Shown here in pieces: positions 1-9,983 of a stretch of 64,000 nt of DNA. The notes beneath the pieces are model-generated. The model saw only the letters and a program-made list of their open reading frames with translations, made no database searches and had not been told where the DNA came from. The stretch is taken from NCBI GenBank assembly GCA_964023205.1, contig OZ026844.1, positions 10,650,790 through 10,714,789 on the forward strand. The letters are read 5' to 3'. Both the position numbers and the translations under genes were made by a program. The DNA comes from Lutraria lutraria (Eukaryota; Mollusca; Bivalvia; Venerida; Mactridae). The first letter of the stretch is position 1. Every line of letters starts with the position of its first letter.

Positions 1-675
1 ACAGCTCTGAATCCAAAGTCTCTATGAAGAAGTTGTATAGATAAGCCAGTTGGTTAACTGTTGAGTCACCAGGTACAAAGCCTGATTTAAAGCAGGGTGA
101 GAAGATCATAGTCGCTATTAACATATGCCTGTGGACTACCCTTTCAATGACTTTCCCTACGGTACAGAGTGGAGATATAGCTTGACAATTGCCAACATGA
201 GAATGGCTTCAAGGAGTGACAAAAGTGTCTTTCCATGATCTATGAAAAACAGAAGAGGACAGAGACTGGTAAAAAAGTCACACAGAGCCTTTGACAAAGG
301 AGTGGACAGTTCAAATTAAAAATATCCTCTATCTTAGAGGTTGTAATTGTAATGTGGTCCAAGACAGGGCTGATGACATTCACATCATTTTGCAGAGTAT
401 GAGCACCTAATTATTCATCAGGAGGGGTTTGATCCTGACAAATGTTATTCAGAGGGTTTGCTTTGGTGAATTTATCTTCCACAGTGTTATCACCATCTTG
501 CAGTGAAGCAAGGATGAACTCGATTTGGAGGAGATGAAAGATTTGATACAAGGCCACCATGATTTCCATGACGATGGAGAGGAAAGGAGTTTTTGTGCTA
601 ACATATTATTGTGGTTTAGCTTGGCCTTTCTTATTTCATCAACATATGCAATTGGATTTCGAAGGCATAAAATCA
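1..675 (-). pseudogene. Non-LTR retrotransposon RT remnant, partial copy 1
   Basis: This is the 5' portion, in minus-strand sense, of the RT remnant described at 1798-2905; its downstream part would lie before the window start. Translating the minus strand in shifting frames gives the same landmarks. These are an EIRKAK-type segment near 620-650, SWKSWW about 540-570, the linker 'FTKANPLNN' about 445-480, and 'SGFVPGDSTVNQL' about 50-95. Frames break repeatedly and stops occur, so no protein can be made. Confidence 0.75.
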
Positions 676-707
676 GTTAGGCAGTCCATCTTTCCTTAGC
701 TTTATTT

Positions 708-1690
708 TTTGATCAACTTAAGAAAAATAAACTAGCTAAGTTTTTTTAAGATATTTGATACATCTTACATTCTAATAAGGTTACAAAAACGCTCACTTAA
801 TGAGGTGTTAAGGAAACACCGATGCCCTCTAAAGGGCAAATGGATAGTTGACCTTTGACCAATTGATAGACCTTATCAATAGGGGTCATCTATCTGTATT
901 TGACCAACCTTCAAACCAAGTGAAGACCTAAGAGGCCAAAACAGTCGAATTGGCCAGACAAGGTTTGATTACCAAACGAGCAAAAAAGACAGACATGAGC
1001 AAATCAGCAATATATACCCCCATTTCTTTGAAAAGGGGGAATAACTAGAATTTTAAAAAAGAACCCTACAATTACAAAAATATGACAAAAATATAAATAC
1101 AAATCATTTCATTTCAAGACATTTTACCTAACAGAAATAACCACTAGGATAAGAATAAAGTTTTGTAAAAATACTAGTAGAGAATAAAGCTGAGAAAAAC
1201 CAACTACCTAAGTTTTTATTTAAGTTATTTGATATATCTAAAGTTAAAATAATGGTACTAAAACGCTCACTTAATGAGGTGTTTGTGAAACACCAATGCC
1301 CCCTAAAGGGCAAATGGATAGTTGACCTTTGACCTATTGATAGACCTTATCAATAGGGGTCATCTATCTGTATTTGACCAACCTTCAAACCAAGTGAAAA
1401 CCTAAGAGGCCAACACAGTCGAATTGGCCAGACAAGGTTTGATTACCAACGAGCAAAAAAGACGGACATGAGCAAACCAGCAATATACCCAAATTTCTTT
1501 GAAATGTGGGCACAACTAGAACTTTAAAAAACAACCATAGAATTACAAAAATATGACAAAAATATAAAAACAAATCATTTCAATTGAAGACATTTTACCT
1601 AATAAAAATAAAGTTTTGTAGAAATATTTAGGTAGTTGATTTTTCCCTATAGCTTTATAACGTCTACAATTTAAGTTAAGATAGGGTACT
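708..1690. repeat. 474-bp repeat in two tandem copies plus a fragment, MITE-like (unit 1)
   Basis: The block containing 'gctcacttaatgaggtgtt' starts at 791 and again at 1265, an offset of 474 bp. Similarity runs for several hundred bases through a TGACCTTTGACC stretch, 'cttatcaataggggtcatc' and 'gaattggccagacaaggtt'. A third fragment ('atgctatcttaatgaggtg') follows at 1694. Small hairpins sit in each copy: ggtgttt/aaacacc at about 1279-1295 and gccc/gggc just after. 1184-1211 and 1628-1658 are imperfect inverted repeats of each other (ctacctaa against ttaggtag). This suggests a non-autonomous terminal-inverted-repeat element of about 475 bp. No coding capacity is visible. Confidence 0.7.
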
Positions 1691-1714
1691 AAAATGCTAT
1701 CTTAATGAGGTGTT

Positions 1715-1792
1715 TCGAGGGTTCAACGCAACAGTGTCGTAACTCATATTGTAATAAGAACAAGTTACGACAGTGTTGTGCTGAGCTCTCGG
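1715..1792. repeat. 78-nt imperfect inverted repeat (hairpin)
   Basis: Arms 1715-1744 and 1763-1792 pair over 30 positions with about six mismatches around an 18-nt spacer. The core cgtaact/agttacg is perfect. It lies at the junction between the 474-bp repeat block and the downstream end of the RT remnant. Confidence 0.8.
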
Positions 1793-1797
1793 TTTGT

Positions 1798-2905
1798 AAT
1801 TTAGAAACAAAAATCTTAGAAAAATCCAATTTCACCTCCTAAAAAATGAAGCTATTAAAATGGAACAAACTTTATTCAAGAGGTATTGTTTGTAGGTCAG
1901 AATTCAGTGTTTGTGAAGCAGTTAATGGAACACTGACAACTAAGTAAAGTCTTGTGTTATCTGCAAATAGAAGGACGTTTGCCCTGATGTCAGAAACAAT
2001 GTCATTGATCAATATCAAGAAAATGAGGGGGCCAAAATTGACTCCTGTGAATTCTCAGCTTTAATATCATTCCACTTTGATTGAGCATCATGCAGAACAA
2101 CATTTTGCTGTCTGCCACTTAGATAAGATGAGAACCAATTAAAAAGACTGCTGAAATCCCAAAATGTTTGAGTCTGATGAGGAAAGTATGATGCGAGACA
2201 CAATCAAAAGCCTTGCTTATGACGCAGAATACAGCTCTGAATCCAAAGTCTCTATGAAGAAGTTGTATAGATAAGCCAGTTGGTTAACTGTTGAGTCACC
2301 AGGTACAAAGCCTGATTTAAAGCAGGGTGAGAAGATCATAGTCGCTATTAACATATGCCTGTGGACTACCCTTTCAATGACTTTCCCTACGGTACAGAGT
2401 GGAGATATAGCTTGACAATTGCCAACATGAGAATGGCTTCAAGGAGTGACAAAAGTGTCTTTCCATGATCTATGAAAAACAGAAGAGGACAGAGACTGGT
2501 AAAAAAGTCACACAGAGCCTTTGACAAAGGAGTGGACAGTTCAAATTAAAAATATCCTCTATCTTAGAGGTTGTAATTGTAATGTGGTCCAAGACAGGGC
2601 TGATGACATTCACATCATTTTGCAGAGTATGAGCACCTAATTATTCATCAGGAGGGGTTTGATCCTGACAAATGTTATTCAGAGGGTTTGCTTTGGTGAA
2701 TTTATCTTCCACAGTGTTATCACCATCTTGCAGTGAAGCAAGGATGAACTCGATTTGGAGGAGATGAAAGATTTGATACAAGGCCACCATGATTTCCATG
2801 ACGATGGAGAGGAAAGGAGTTTTTGTGCTAACATATTATTGTGGTTTAGCTTGGCCTTTCTTATTTCATCAACATATGCAATTGGATTTCGAAGGCATAA
2901 AATCA
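1798..2905 (-). pseudogene. Non-LTR retrotransposon reverse transcriptase remnant (copy 2)
   Basis: This is a dead reverse transcriptase read on the minus strand, high to low coordinate. Landmarks in order are: EIRKAK-like spacer (about 2850-2880); SWKSWW and the 'FTKANPLNN' linker (about 2660-2800); ISPLCTVGKVIERVV (about 2365-2415); 'SGFVPGDSTVNQL' (about 2280-2330); FDCVSHH for the first catalytic aspartate (about 2185-2210); NWFSSYLSGRQQ (about 2110-2140); a SIL/GPLIFLILINDIV segment split by a frameshift near 2030; and LFADNT at about 1953-1970. Family knowledge: this order is typical of LINE elements of the Jockey/I/CR1 type found in molluscs. Stops, frameshifts and FADN in place of the catalytic FADD show it is inactive. 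No endonuclease domain is seen. Confidence 0.82.
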
Positions 2906-2937
2906 GTTAGGCAGTCCATCTTTCCTTAGCTTTATTT

Positions 2938-3938
2938 TTTGATCAACTTAAGAAAAATAAACTAGCTAAGTTTTTTTAAGATATTTGATACATCTTACAT
3001 TCTAATAAGGTTACAAAAACGCTCACTTAATGAGGTGTTAAGGAAACACCGATGCCCTCTAAAGGGCAAATGGATAGTTGACCTTTGACCAATTGATAGA
3101 CCTTATCAATAGGGGTCATCTATCTGTATTTGACCAACCTTCAAACCAAGTGAAGACCTAAGAGGCCAAAACAGTCGAATTGGCCAGACAAGGTTTGATT
3201 ACCAAACGAGCAAAAAAGACAGACATGAGCAAATCAGCAATATATACCCCCATTTCTTTGAAAAGGGGGAATAACTAGAATTTTAAAAAAGAACCCTACA
3301 ATTACAAAAATATGACAAAAATATAAATACAAATCATTTCATTTCAAGACATTTTACCTAACAGAAATAACCACTAGGATAAGAATAAAGTTTTGTAAAA
3401 ATACTAGTAGAGAATAAAGCTGAGAAAAACCAACTACCTAAGTTTTTATTTAAGTTATTTGATATATCTAAAGTTAAAATAATGGTACTAAAACGCTCAC
3501 TTAATGAGGTGTTTGTGAAACACCAATGCCCCCTAAAGGGCAAATGGATAGTTGACCTTTGACCTATTGATAGACCTTATCAATAGGGGTCATCTATCTG
3601 TATTTGACCAACCTTCAAACCAAGTGAAAACCTAAGAGGCCAACACAGTCGAATTGGCCAGACAAGGTTTGATTACCAACGAGCAAAAAAGACGGACATG
3701 AGCAAACCAGCAATATACCCAAATTTCTTTGAAATGTGGGCACAACTAGAACTTTAAAAAACAACCATAGAATTACAAAAATATGACAAAAATATAAAAA
3801 CAAATCATTTCAATTGAAGACATTTTACCTAATAAAAATAACTACTGGAATAAGAATAAAGTTTTGTAGAAATATTTAGGTAGTTGATTTTTCCCTATAG
3901 CTTTATAACGTCTACAATTTAAGTTAAGATAAGGGTAC
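2938..3938. repeat. 474-bp repeat pair (unit 2)
   Basis: Second-unit counterpart of 708-1690. The internal copies start at 3021 and 3495, again 474 bp apart. The right inverted end lies at about 3876-3906 and pairs with 3414-3441. This unit retains the 18 bp around 3839-3858 missing from unit 1. The missing bases in unit 1 lie between short aataaa direct repeats, which fits a slippage deletion. Confidence 0.7.
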
Positions 3939-3963
3939 TAAAATGCTATCTTAATGAGGTGTT

Positions 3964-4041
3964 TCGAGGGTTCAACGCAACAGTGTCGTAACTCATATTG
4001 TAATAAGAACAAGTTACGACAGTGTTGCGCTGAGCTCTCGG
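3964..4041. repeat. 78-nt hairpin, second copy
   Basis: Counterpart of 1715-1792. Arms 3964-3993 and 4012-4041 pair slightly better than in unit 1, because position 4028 is C (gcgctgag) where unit 1 has T. Confidence 0.8.
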
Positions 4042-4047
4042 TTTGTA

Positions 4048-5145
4048 ATTTAGAAACAAAAATCTTAGAAAAATCCAATTTCACCTCCTAAAAAATGAAG
4101 CTATTAAAATGGAACAAACTTTATTCAAGAGGTATCGTTTGTAGGTCAGAATTCAGTGTTTGTGAAGCAGTTAATGGAACATTGACAACTAAGTAAAGGC
4201 TTGTGTTATCTGCAAATAGAAGGACGTTTGCCCTGATGTCAGAAACAATGTCATTGATCAATATCAAGAAAATGAGGGGGCCAAAATTGACTCCTGTGAA
4301 TTCTCAGCTTTAATATCATTCCACTTTGATTGAGCATCATGCAGAACAACATTTTGCTGTCTGCCAATTAGATAAGATGAGAACCAATTAAAAAGACTGC
4401 TGAAATCCCAAAATGATTGAGTCTGATGAGGAAAGTATGATGCGAGACACAATCAAAAGCCTTGCTTATGATGCAGAATACAGCTCTGAATCCAAAGCCT
4501 CTATGAAGAAGTTGTATAGATAAGCCAGTTGGTTAACTGTTGAGTCACCAGGTACAAAGCCTGATTTTAAGCAGGATGAGAAGATCATAGTCGCTATTAA
4601 CATATGCCTGTGGACTACCCTTTCAATGACTTTCCCTACGGTACAGAGTGGAGATATAGCTTGACAATTGCCAACATGAGAATGGCTTCAAGGAGTGACA
4701 AAAGTGTCTTTCCATGATCTATGAAAAACAGAAGAGGACAGAGACTGGTAAAAAAGTCACACAGAGCCTTTGACAAAGGAGTGGACATTTCAAATTAAAA
4801 AATTACCTCTATCTTAGAGGTTGTAATTGTAATGTGGTCCAAGACAGGGCTGATGACATTCACATCATTTTGCAGAGTATGAGCACCTAATTATTCATCA
4901 AGAGGGGTTTGATCCTGACAAATGTTATTCAGAGGGTTTGCTTTGGTGATTTCATCTTCCACAGGGTTATCACCATCTTGCAGTGAAGCAAGGATGAACT
5001 CAATTTGGAGGAGATGAAAGATTTGAGACAAGGCCACCATGATTTCCATGACGATGGAGAGGAAAGGAGTTTTTGTGCTAACATATTATTGTGATTTAGT
5101 TTGGCCTTTCTTATTTCATCAACAGTCGGGTTTCGAAGGCATTGA
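4048..5145 (-). pseudogene. Non-LTR retrotransposon reverse transcriptase remnant (copy 3)
   Basis: Third occurrence of the RT remnant, with the same landmarks as 1798-2905 shifted by 2249 bp. The catalytic block again reads FADN (4205-4216), so the inactivating change predates the duplication. The upstream end differs from the other copies: CLRNPTVDEIRKAK-like here, with six fewer bases than the CLRNPIAYVDEIRKAK-like version at about 2866-2905. Copy 3 may therefore be closer to the ancestral insertion. Similarity to an RT element stops near 5145, which marks the edge of the tandem array. Confidence 0.8.
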
Positions 5146-6795
5146 AATATAGAAGATTTTTTATTAAGCTTACATCATTTTTATTAAGATTACAACTGAA
5201 CAATATCAATGGTGGCTTGTAATCATACTCAATTTTCAAGTTAAACTCTCAAATATCCTACCTAAAAGATACTAAGAGAGCGAGGACACCAGTTTATCGT
5301 AACTCTGCCTACTGGATAGACATAAAGTAAGAATGGACTTGCTCAATTTTGCGAAATGAATTTCTTAGCATTAAAACAGAATTATAATCAGTCCTTTGAC
5401 TGAATTCGGGGCATTTTAAGAATTCTTTCAACACAGGACCCCTAGTATTGCTTAAGAGTTCACCCTATTATTAAGGAGACACTATTTTTATTATTACATA
5501 TAGTTACAAAGTATTAAGAGTCAGATCTCTGTGTTTTACAGTAAACAGGAAGTGGAGGTATGAGTTTACTTTCAACTTTAACTGAATTGGGAGCATAACA
5601 AGTGTACCTTTACCAAAACATCTTTATTACATTGAGCCAAAACTGACTCTTTTGAGGAAATTATTAGTCCAAACAATAAATACATTTGAGTTTGTAACAT
5701 TGTGGCCTAGATTTGGTTTAGATTCTTGGTATTATCTAATGCAAATCTACCAAATGTTATCAATAACATTTTAACTTTCACTTCTGACGGTACTCCCAGT
5801 GCTTTGATTGTATTCGCTGCTGCGTATCAGACGAATACAGTGATAACATTTCAGAAACAGTTCACATCAAAAGTGAAAAACCTGAGAACTTCCTGTTAAA
5901 CTGCTACAAAAAATAGTTTTCTGCTCATCCAATAATTTACGCAAGTGTACAGTTTAAACAAGAGACAAACCATGAAATTTATTTACAGGTATATTTCTAA
6001 ACACTACACCATTAGCAAATACTGATTATCAGTAATTGGTTCCCTTCAGTAATGACTGACGGTCATGTTATAAAACAATGGCGCAGGCCTAATTAATAGA
6101 AATAGAATAATGTATAGCAAAACTTGTTCATATGTAATACATCATTGTTTGACGGGTTTTCGATACCTTAAGCATTTCAAAATGCCTTATATGCAACAAA
6201 TACAAATAAATGCGTAACTTGCTTTTATTTCTTAAAAATCAATTTATTGCTCGTAATTTCAATGCACTTATGGTCAATTTGTTAACAAAGTAACGAATAA
6301 CAGACCTATAAACAAACATTGTGATCAGTGACCGCCATTACACAAAATTGACCCATTTTCGATAACTCCAAAATTGAAGAGTATTCAAGATAGAGACGGT
6401 CCAAAAGTACCAGGTATAACGAGAAATTATGAGAAAACCTTGTTTGGTGAATGTGATCATACCCACACTGCTTAATCCTATTACAGTTAATAGTTTACAG
6501 TGCGTAAGTATGCTAGGTAAAATGGCGGCAACCTCTGGCTTCAAGTTTGTGTAATTTTCCTTAATTTTCGTATGATCTCCGATGCAATGATAAATTAATA
6601 TCACAGATGTGTAGTACAACCCGTAGCTCACTTCATTTGATAAGTTATAAAGTCTTGGTCTACTTACATTTTGGGATTTTTATTGAAAATGCAAGATTTA
6701 CTAATAATCAGTTTTAAGAAATTTTAGCGAAAAATAAATAAGACACGAACACTTTTCAAACACCCTGTAGTGGACAGGAAATACGACTGTTGCAT
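5146..6795. other. AT-rich non-coding stretch
   Basis: No credible coding region is seen. The longest open frame, 6338-6631 on the minus strand, starts with GTG and has low-complexity composition. The only structure I can support is the foldback at 5752-5851. Confidence 0.5.
5752..5851. repeat. Foldback element with nested perfect arms
   Basis: The outer arms aaatgttatca (5752-5762) and tgataacattt (5841-5851) are perfect complements. Inside them, tgtattcg (5809-5816) pairs with cgaataca (5832-5839). The left side carries about 46 extra bases between the two arms, as if something had inserted into one limb of a cruciform. Confidence 0.65.
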
Positions 6796-6855
6796 GATGG
6801 TCGAGTGATATAGATAGCAGACGAGCCAAATTCCCAGTCTAGGTCAAAATATTTT
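6796..6855 (+). other. Degenerate tRNA-like sequence (possible SINE head)
   Basis: TGGTCGAGTGAT from 6798 resembles a Pol III A box. 'agcagacgagccaaattcc' follows, and then a weak B-box-like aggtcaaaat. I see no full cloverleaf. It could be the eroded head of a tRNA-derived SINE; chance similarity is possible. Confidence 0.25.
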
Positions 6856-7889
6856 CTCAGTTTTTCTTATTTTCATTTTTAACAATATTGTTCTTAAAGT
6901 GATAAAATGGCGAAGTAAATTGAGCGGTTATTTGTTGTGTGTTTCAAATTTACTGTTTACATACTTGATAATGACATATTTTGGAATTATATTGTGCGGA
7001 TCATAAAATATCAAGGTCGAGCACATTGCGCACACAAAAAGTGACGTCATTCTACTAAAACAGAAAGTATCGAAAACACGTACGTATCCAATACATGTCA
7101 ACCGAAAATATGTGTAGTATTGATAATCCTACAAACTACTGGCTTCACTGGCTTTATTCTACACAATTTTCTAAAAATCACGAGCACAATTATTTCAATC
7201 AGTAGTGAATACTTCAGTGCTTTCAGCGCTTTGATTATTCACATGTTAATCTTATCGAGCCTTCAGTTTAATTAGCGAAATGTTACAATAAGCGTGAAAG
7301 TGACCAGTTCTATCTTTGACATAAATACCTTAAACTACATTCTCATTAGTGTCATGTGGACAAATTAATATTAAAGTGCAACACAAACAAATTTGAAAGT
7401 ATGGATATAGAAATCAAAACAAAAAAGTCAGCAACGCAAGGAACAGTTTGTCATAAACAAAGTTTTCCTGTAAGTGAAGTTGACATAGAATCAACTGTAG
7501 AAGGAAGTGTACAAAACGTGTATTGTATAGTTCAATTTTCCTTTATGTTATTAATAATTATTTCAAGCAAGACCCCGCGTTCAATAAACACATATACCCC
7601 TGGTGGCACACTTGACACAACAGATTTCAATGGAATTTTGTCATCTGAAATTGGTAATGCTGTAGGGCTGATTTAGAACTTGAGCACTTACCTCTTGTCT
7701 AGTGGCTGCCACAGAATGCTTAGTCTTCATCATGTTTACTGAAATATATAAATTGCTTACATGAATATTTGTATACATGTTTTTTGGTAAAATAAATACA
7801 AATGAACTAGACAGAAGCACCGTAAGGTGGAGCAATATATGCCCAATGGTATAATTGATACTGTAAAAACATTATTTTGGGGTGCATTT
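6856..7889. other. Non-coding stretch with weak gene-like signals
   Basis: No recognisable gene. An ATG-initiated frame at 7401-7676 (+) would encode 91 residues with one hydrophobic segment, but it matches nothing I know. A 47-nt segment at 7692-7738 has splice-like borders on the minus strand (see findings). A perfect TGACGTCA lies at 7042-7049 and a hairpin at 7205-7242. Confidence 0.4.
7205..7242. repeat. Imperfect hairpin
   Basis: gtgaatacttcagtgct (7205-7221) pairs imperfectly with agcgctttgattattcac (7225-7242). The motif gctttgatt with flanking attc also occurs inside the foldback at about 5801-5815, so the two may be ends of related elements. Confidence 0.5.
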
Positions 7890-8225
7890 CGTGCATATGA
7901 CCTCTTAAGTGTGACCTTGATGTAAGCCTTCCAAAACAAGGAAGCTGCACTTCATCTCAATGTGGTGAACATTTGAGTAAAGTTTCTTCAGAATCCTTTG
8001 CAGGCATAAGGAGTTACAGAGCGGAAACAATTCATATGACCTTCGATCCCTAAGTGTAACCTTGACCTGGAAGTTAACCATCCAAAACATGTGCTGTGCA
8101 TGTTGTCTTGATCTGGTAATCATTTGAGTAAAGTTTCTTCTAAAACTTTCAAAGGGCTAAAGAGTAACAGAGCGGACACAAAATTGCTGATGGACAGACA
8201 GACAGACATACGCACACCAGCATTT
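7890..8225. repeat. Bivalve-type TGACC repeat, two degenerate tandem units
   Basis: Two related units of about 150 bp (from about 7895 and about 8036) share, in order, catatgacc, ccttgat or ccttgacc, ccaaaac, 'catttgagtaaagtttctt', agttacagagcgga or agtaacagagcgga, and aca. The second ends in a gacagaca run (8193-8207) and cgcacaccag. This order is known to me as an abundant interspersed repeat of bivalve genomes. It is non-coding. Confidence 0.7.
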
Positions 8226-8754
8226 TAACATAATACATCACCTTAGACGTATAAAAATAAATACTGAGGTATTCCACATTAAACACAAAATAAAGTTAAA
8301 ATGCGAAAACAACAAACATACACATATTAAGAGTATTGGCTACCTGTACCCTAGGTCCCCCCTAGTGAATGTCACTTGTTGGATGAAATATAGGTGCTGA
8401 TTAAGCCTACAGTATGCGATTGATTATCTCCCCTGACTTTGGAATCTCATGTTATTTTGTTTTTGTATACAAGAGATTATGGTGTCCAAACTGACCAAGT
8501 TCTCAACCCACAAAAGATAACTCTGAGCTAAATATAGCAAGAATTATGTCCCTTTTAACTGTAACAAAGAATAACCAGAAATGTGTCCATAGGCCATTGA
8601 TGCCCCGCCATTTCACACTGGACACAGAAATGAGTGTTATGTATGTGAATACAACATAGAGCAGGTTGCTTGGGAATGCTGCCCATAGTGGGAGGTAAAG
8701 ATCACCTAAGGGTAAACACACAACTACGTGTACTTTCACTATTTAAATATAAAG
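8226..8754. other. Non-coding stretch
   Basis: AT-rich sequence in which I recognise no gene, RNA or repeat. An open frame at 8503-8739 (-) lacks family motifs. Confidence 0.4.
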
Positions 8755-9323
8755 AATGAATGTAAATATTTAAGTGTCCACTGTGACCTTGACCTTTGAG
8801 TAAGCGACACAGTTTTTGTGCATGACACATCGTCTTAATATGTGGAACATTTGTGCCAATTCATTTCAAAATCCAATCATGCATGACAAAGTTATGAGCC
8901 GGACATGAACATACACTTTCACTATATCCATAATAATATGCACAAACTTTGAACATCCACAGTAACCTAGACCTTTGAGCAAGTGACACAGTTTATGCGC
9001 ATGACACGTTGTCTTGATATGATGGACATTTGTGCCAGTTTATTTCAAAATCCAAATATCCATGACAGAGTTATAAGCCGGACACAAACATATACATATA
9101 GTGCTTTAAGTGTCAACTGTGACCTTGAACTTTGAGCAAGCAACACAATTGTTGTGCATGACACATTGTCTTGTTGTAATGAACATTTGTACCATTCCAT
9201 TTCAAATTCCAATCATGCATGGCAGAGTAATAAGCCGGACACAAACATATACATATAATGCTTTAAGTGTCCACTGTGACCTTGACCATTGAGCAAGTGA
9301 CACAGTTTTTTTCGCATGACACA
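8755..9323. repeat. Tandem repeat of about 157-180 bp, four units
   Basis: Units begin near 8772, 8951, 9108 and 9264. Each shows 'ccactgtgaccttgacc' or a variant, tttgagcaagtgacaca, gcatgacac, gtcttgat, acatttgtgcca, tttcaaaatcca, catgacagagtta and agccggacac. The fourth unit stops after gcatgacacat, exactly where the foldback element at 9324 begins. This belongs to the same general bivalve TGACC repeat class as 7890-8225. Confidence 0.85.
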
Positions 9324-9447
9324 TACGACGATAAAGGTTATACGACTATACGCCAGCAGAGCTATTCAAAAAGTGTCTTCTTACATTTGTAAGAAGACAC
9401 TTTTCAATAACTCAACTTTCACATGGACATAATCCTTTATCGTCATA
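9324..9447. mobile_element. MITE-like foldback element (124 bp)
   Basis: The terminal arms 9324-9341 and 9429-9447 are near-complementary (acgataaagg against cctttatcgt). Inside is a perfect 17-bp hairpin: aaaagtgtcttcttaca (9369-9385), a 2-nt loop, and its exact complement at 9388-9404. It has no coding capacity. It cuts a unit of the preceding tandem repeat. I could not fix a target-site duplication with confidence. Confidence 0.7.
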
Positions 9448-9983
9448 TAATGTCTTTTCAGCTGTTCAAAGTAAAAGTTGTTAATAAGCAAGGAAGTGGA
9501 TAAACATTGCATGTCCAATGTACATATTTTTCAAAAGACAATGGCAAAAATCATGAAAAATGGCTTAAACCTTAATAAATAATCCACGACCTGTTTCAAT
9601 TCATAAACGATGAGAAGAAAGCCTAAATCTTATCATAGCCAAGAGATATCTTTTAAAATTTATATTATCTAGATACATGCTGTCGTCAAAATTTGAAGAA
9701 ACCCTAAAAACAGCGTAACAAGATGACATTTGGACCCAATTATTCCATTCTTGCATGAAGATGTCTTTTACTCTTTGTTTTAACGTATCGGCATTGGCTA
9801 AAATCGCTAAAATAATGTACATTAAGATTTTACGTTATTTACAAAGATTAAATATCATACTTTAATACCAAGTAACAAAAGATTTTAACCAAATGCCTAA
9901 AAATGGTGTTTTATTGTGATAAATACTGTACCCCTTTATCGACTTTTCCTTATCAGGGTTAAAAATCTCTAACCCACAATGCG
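9448..9983. other. Non-coding stretch
   Basis: AT-rich. An open frame at 9601-9822 (-) shows no family motif. I see nothing else. Confidence 0.4.

Larger units (their letters stand above)
1..5145. repeat. Tandem duplication, unit about 2.23 kb
   Basis: Position 1 recurs at 2231 and again at 4480, giving two full units and a third that loses similarity near 5145. Units 1 and 2 are almost identical over their first 1.6 kb. Unit 1 lacks 18 bp near 1610 that unit 2 keeps (about 3839-3858), and it lacks one further A, so the period changes from 2230 to 2249. The third, partial unit has more substitutions, for example around 4790-4805 and 5115-5145. The window opens inside the array, so more units may lie upstream. 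Each unit holds a reverse transcriptase remnant (minus strand), a duplicated 474-bp repeat and a 78-nt hairpin. Confidence 0.95.

Noticed and set aside
1128..4452. Paired 61-62-codon open frames in the 2.2-kb repeat
   Set aside because: They come from the duplicated non-coding 474-bp repeat, or are short pieces of the broken RT frame. None is a gene by itself.
6338..6631. 97-codon open frame (-)
   Set aside because: GTG start, no family motifs, hydrophobic and aromatic composition typical of reverse-read AT-rich DNA.
7356..7676. 106-codon open frame (+), 91 codons from the first ATG at 7401
   Set aside because: No recognised domain. One hydrophobic stretch alone is not enough, and no splice or promoter context was confirmed.
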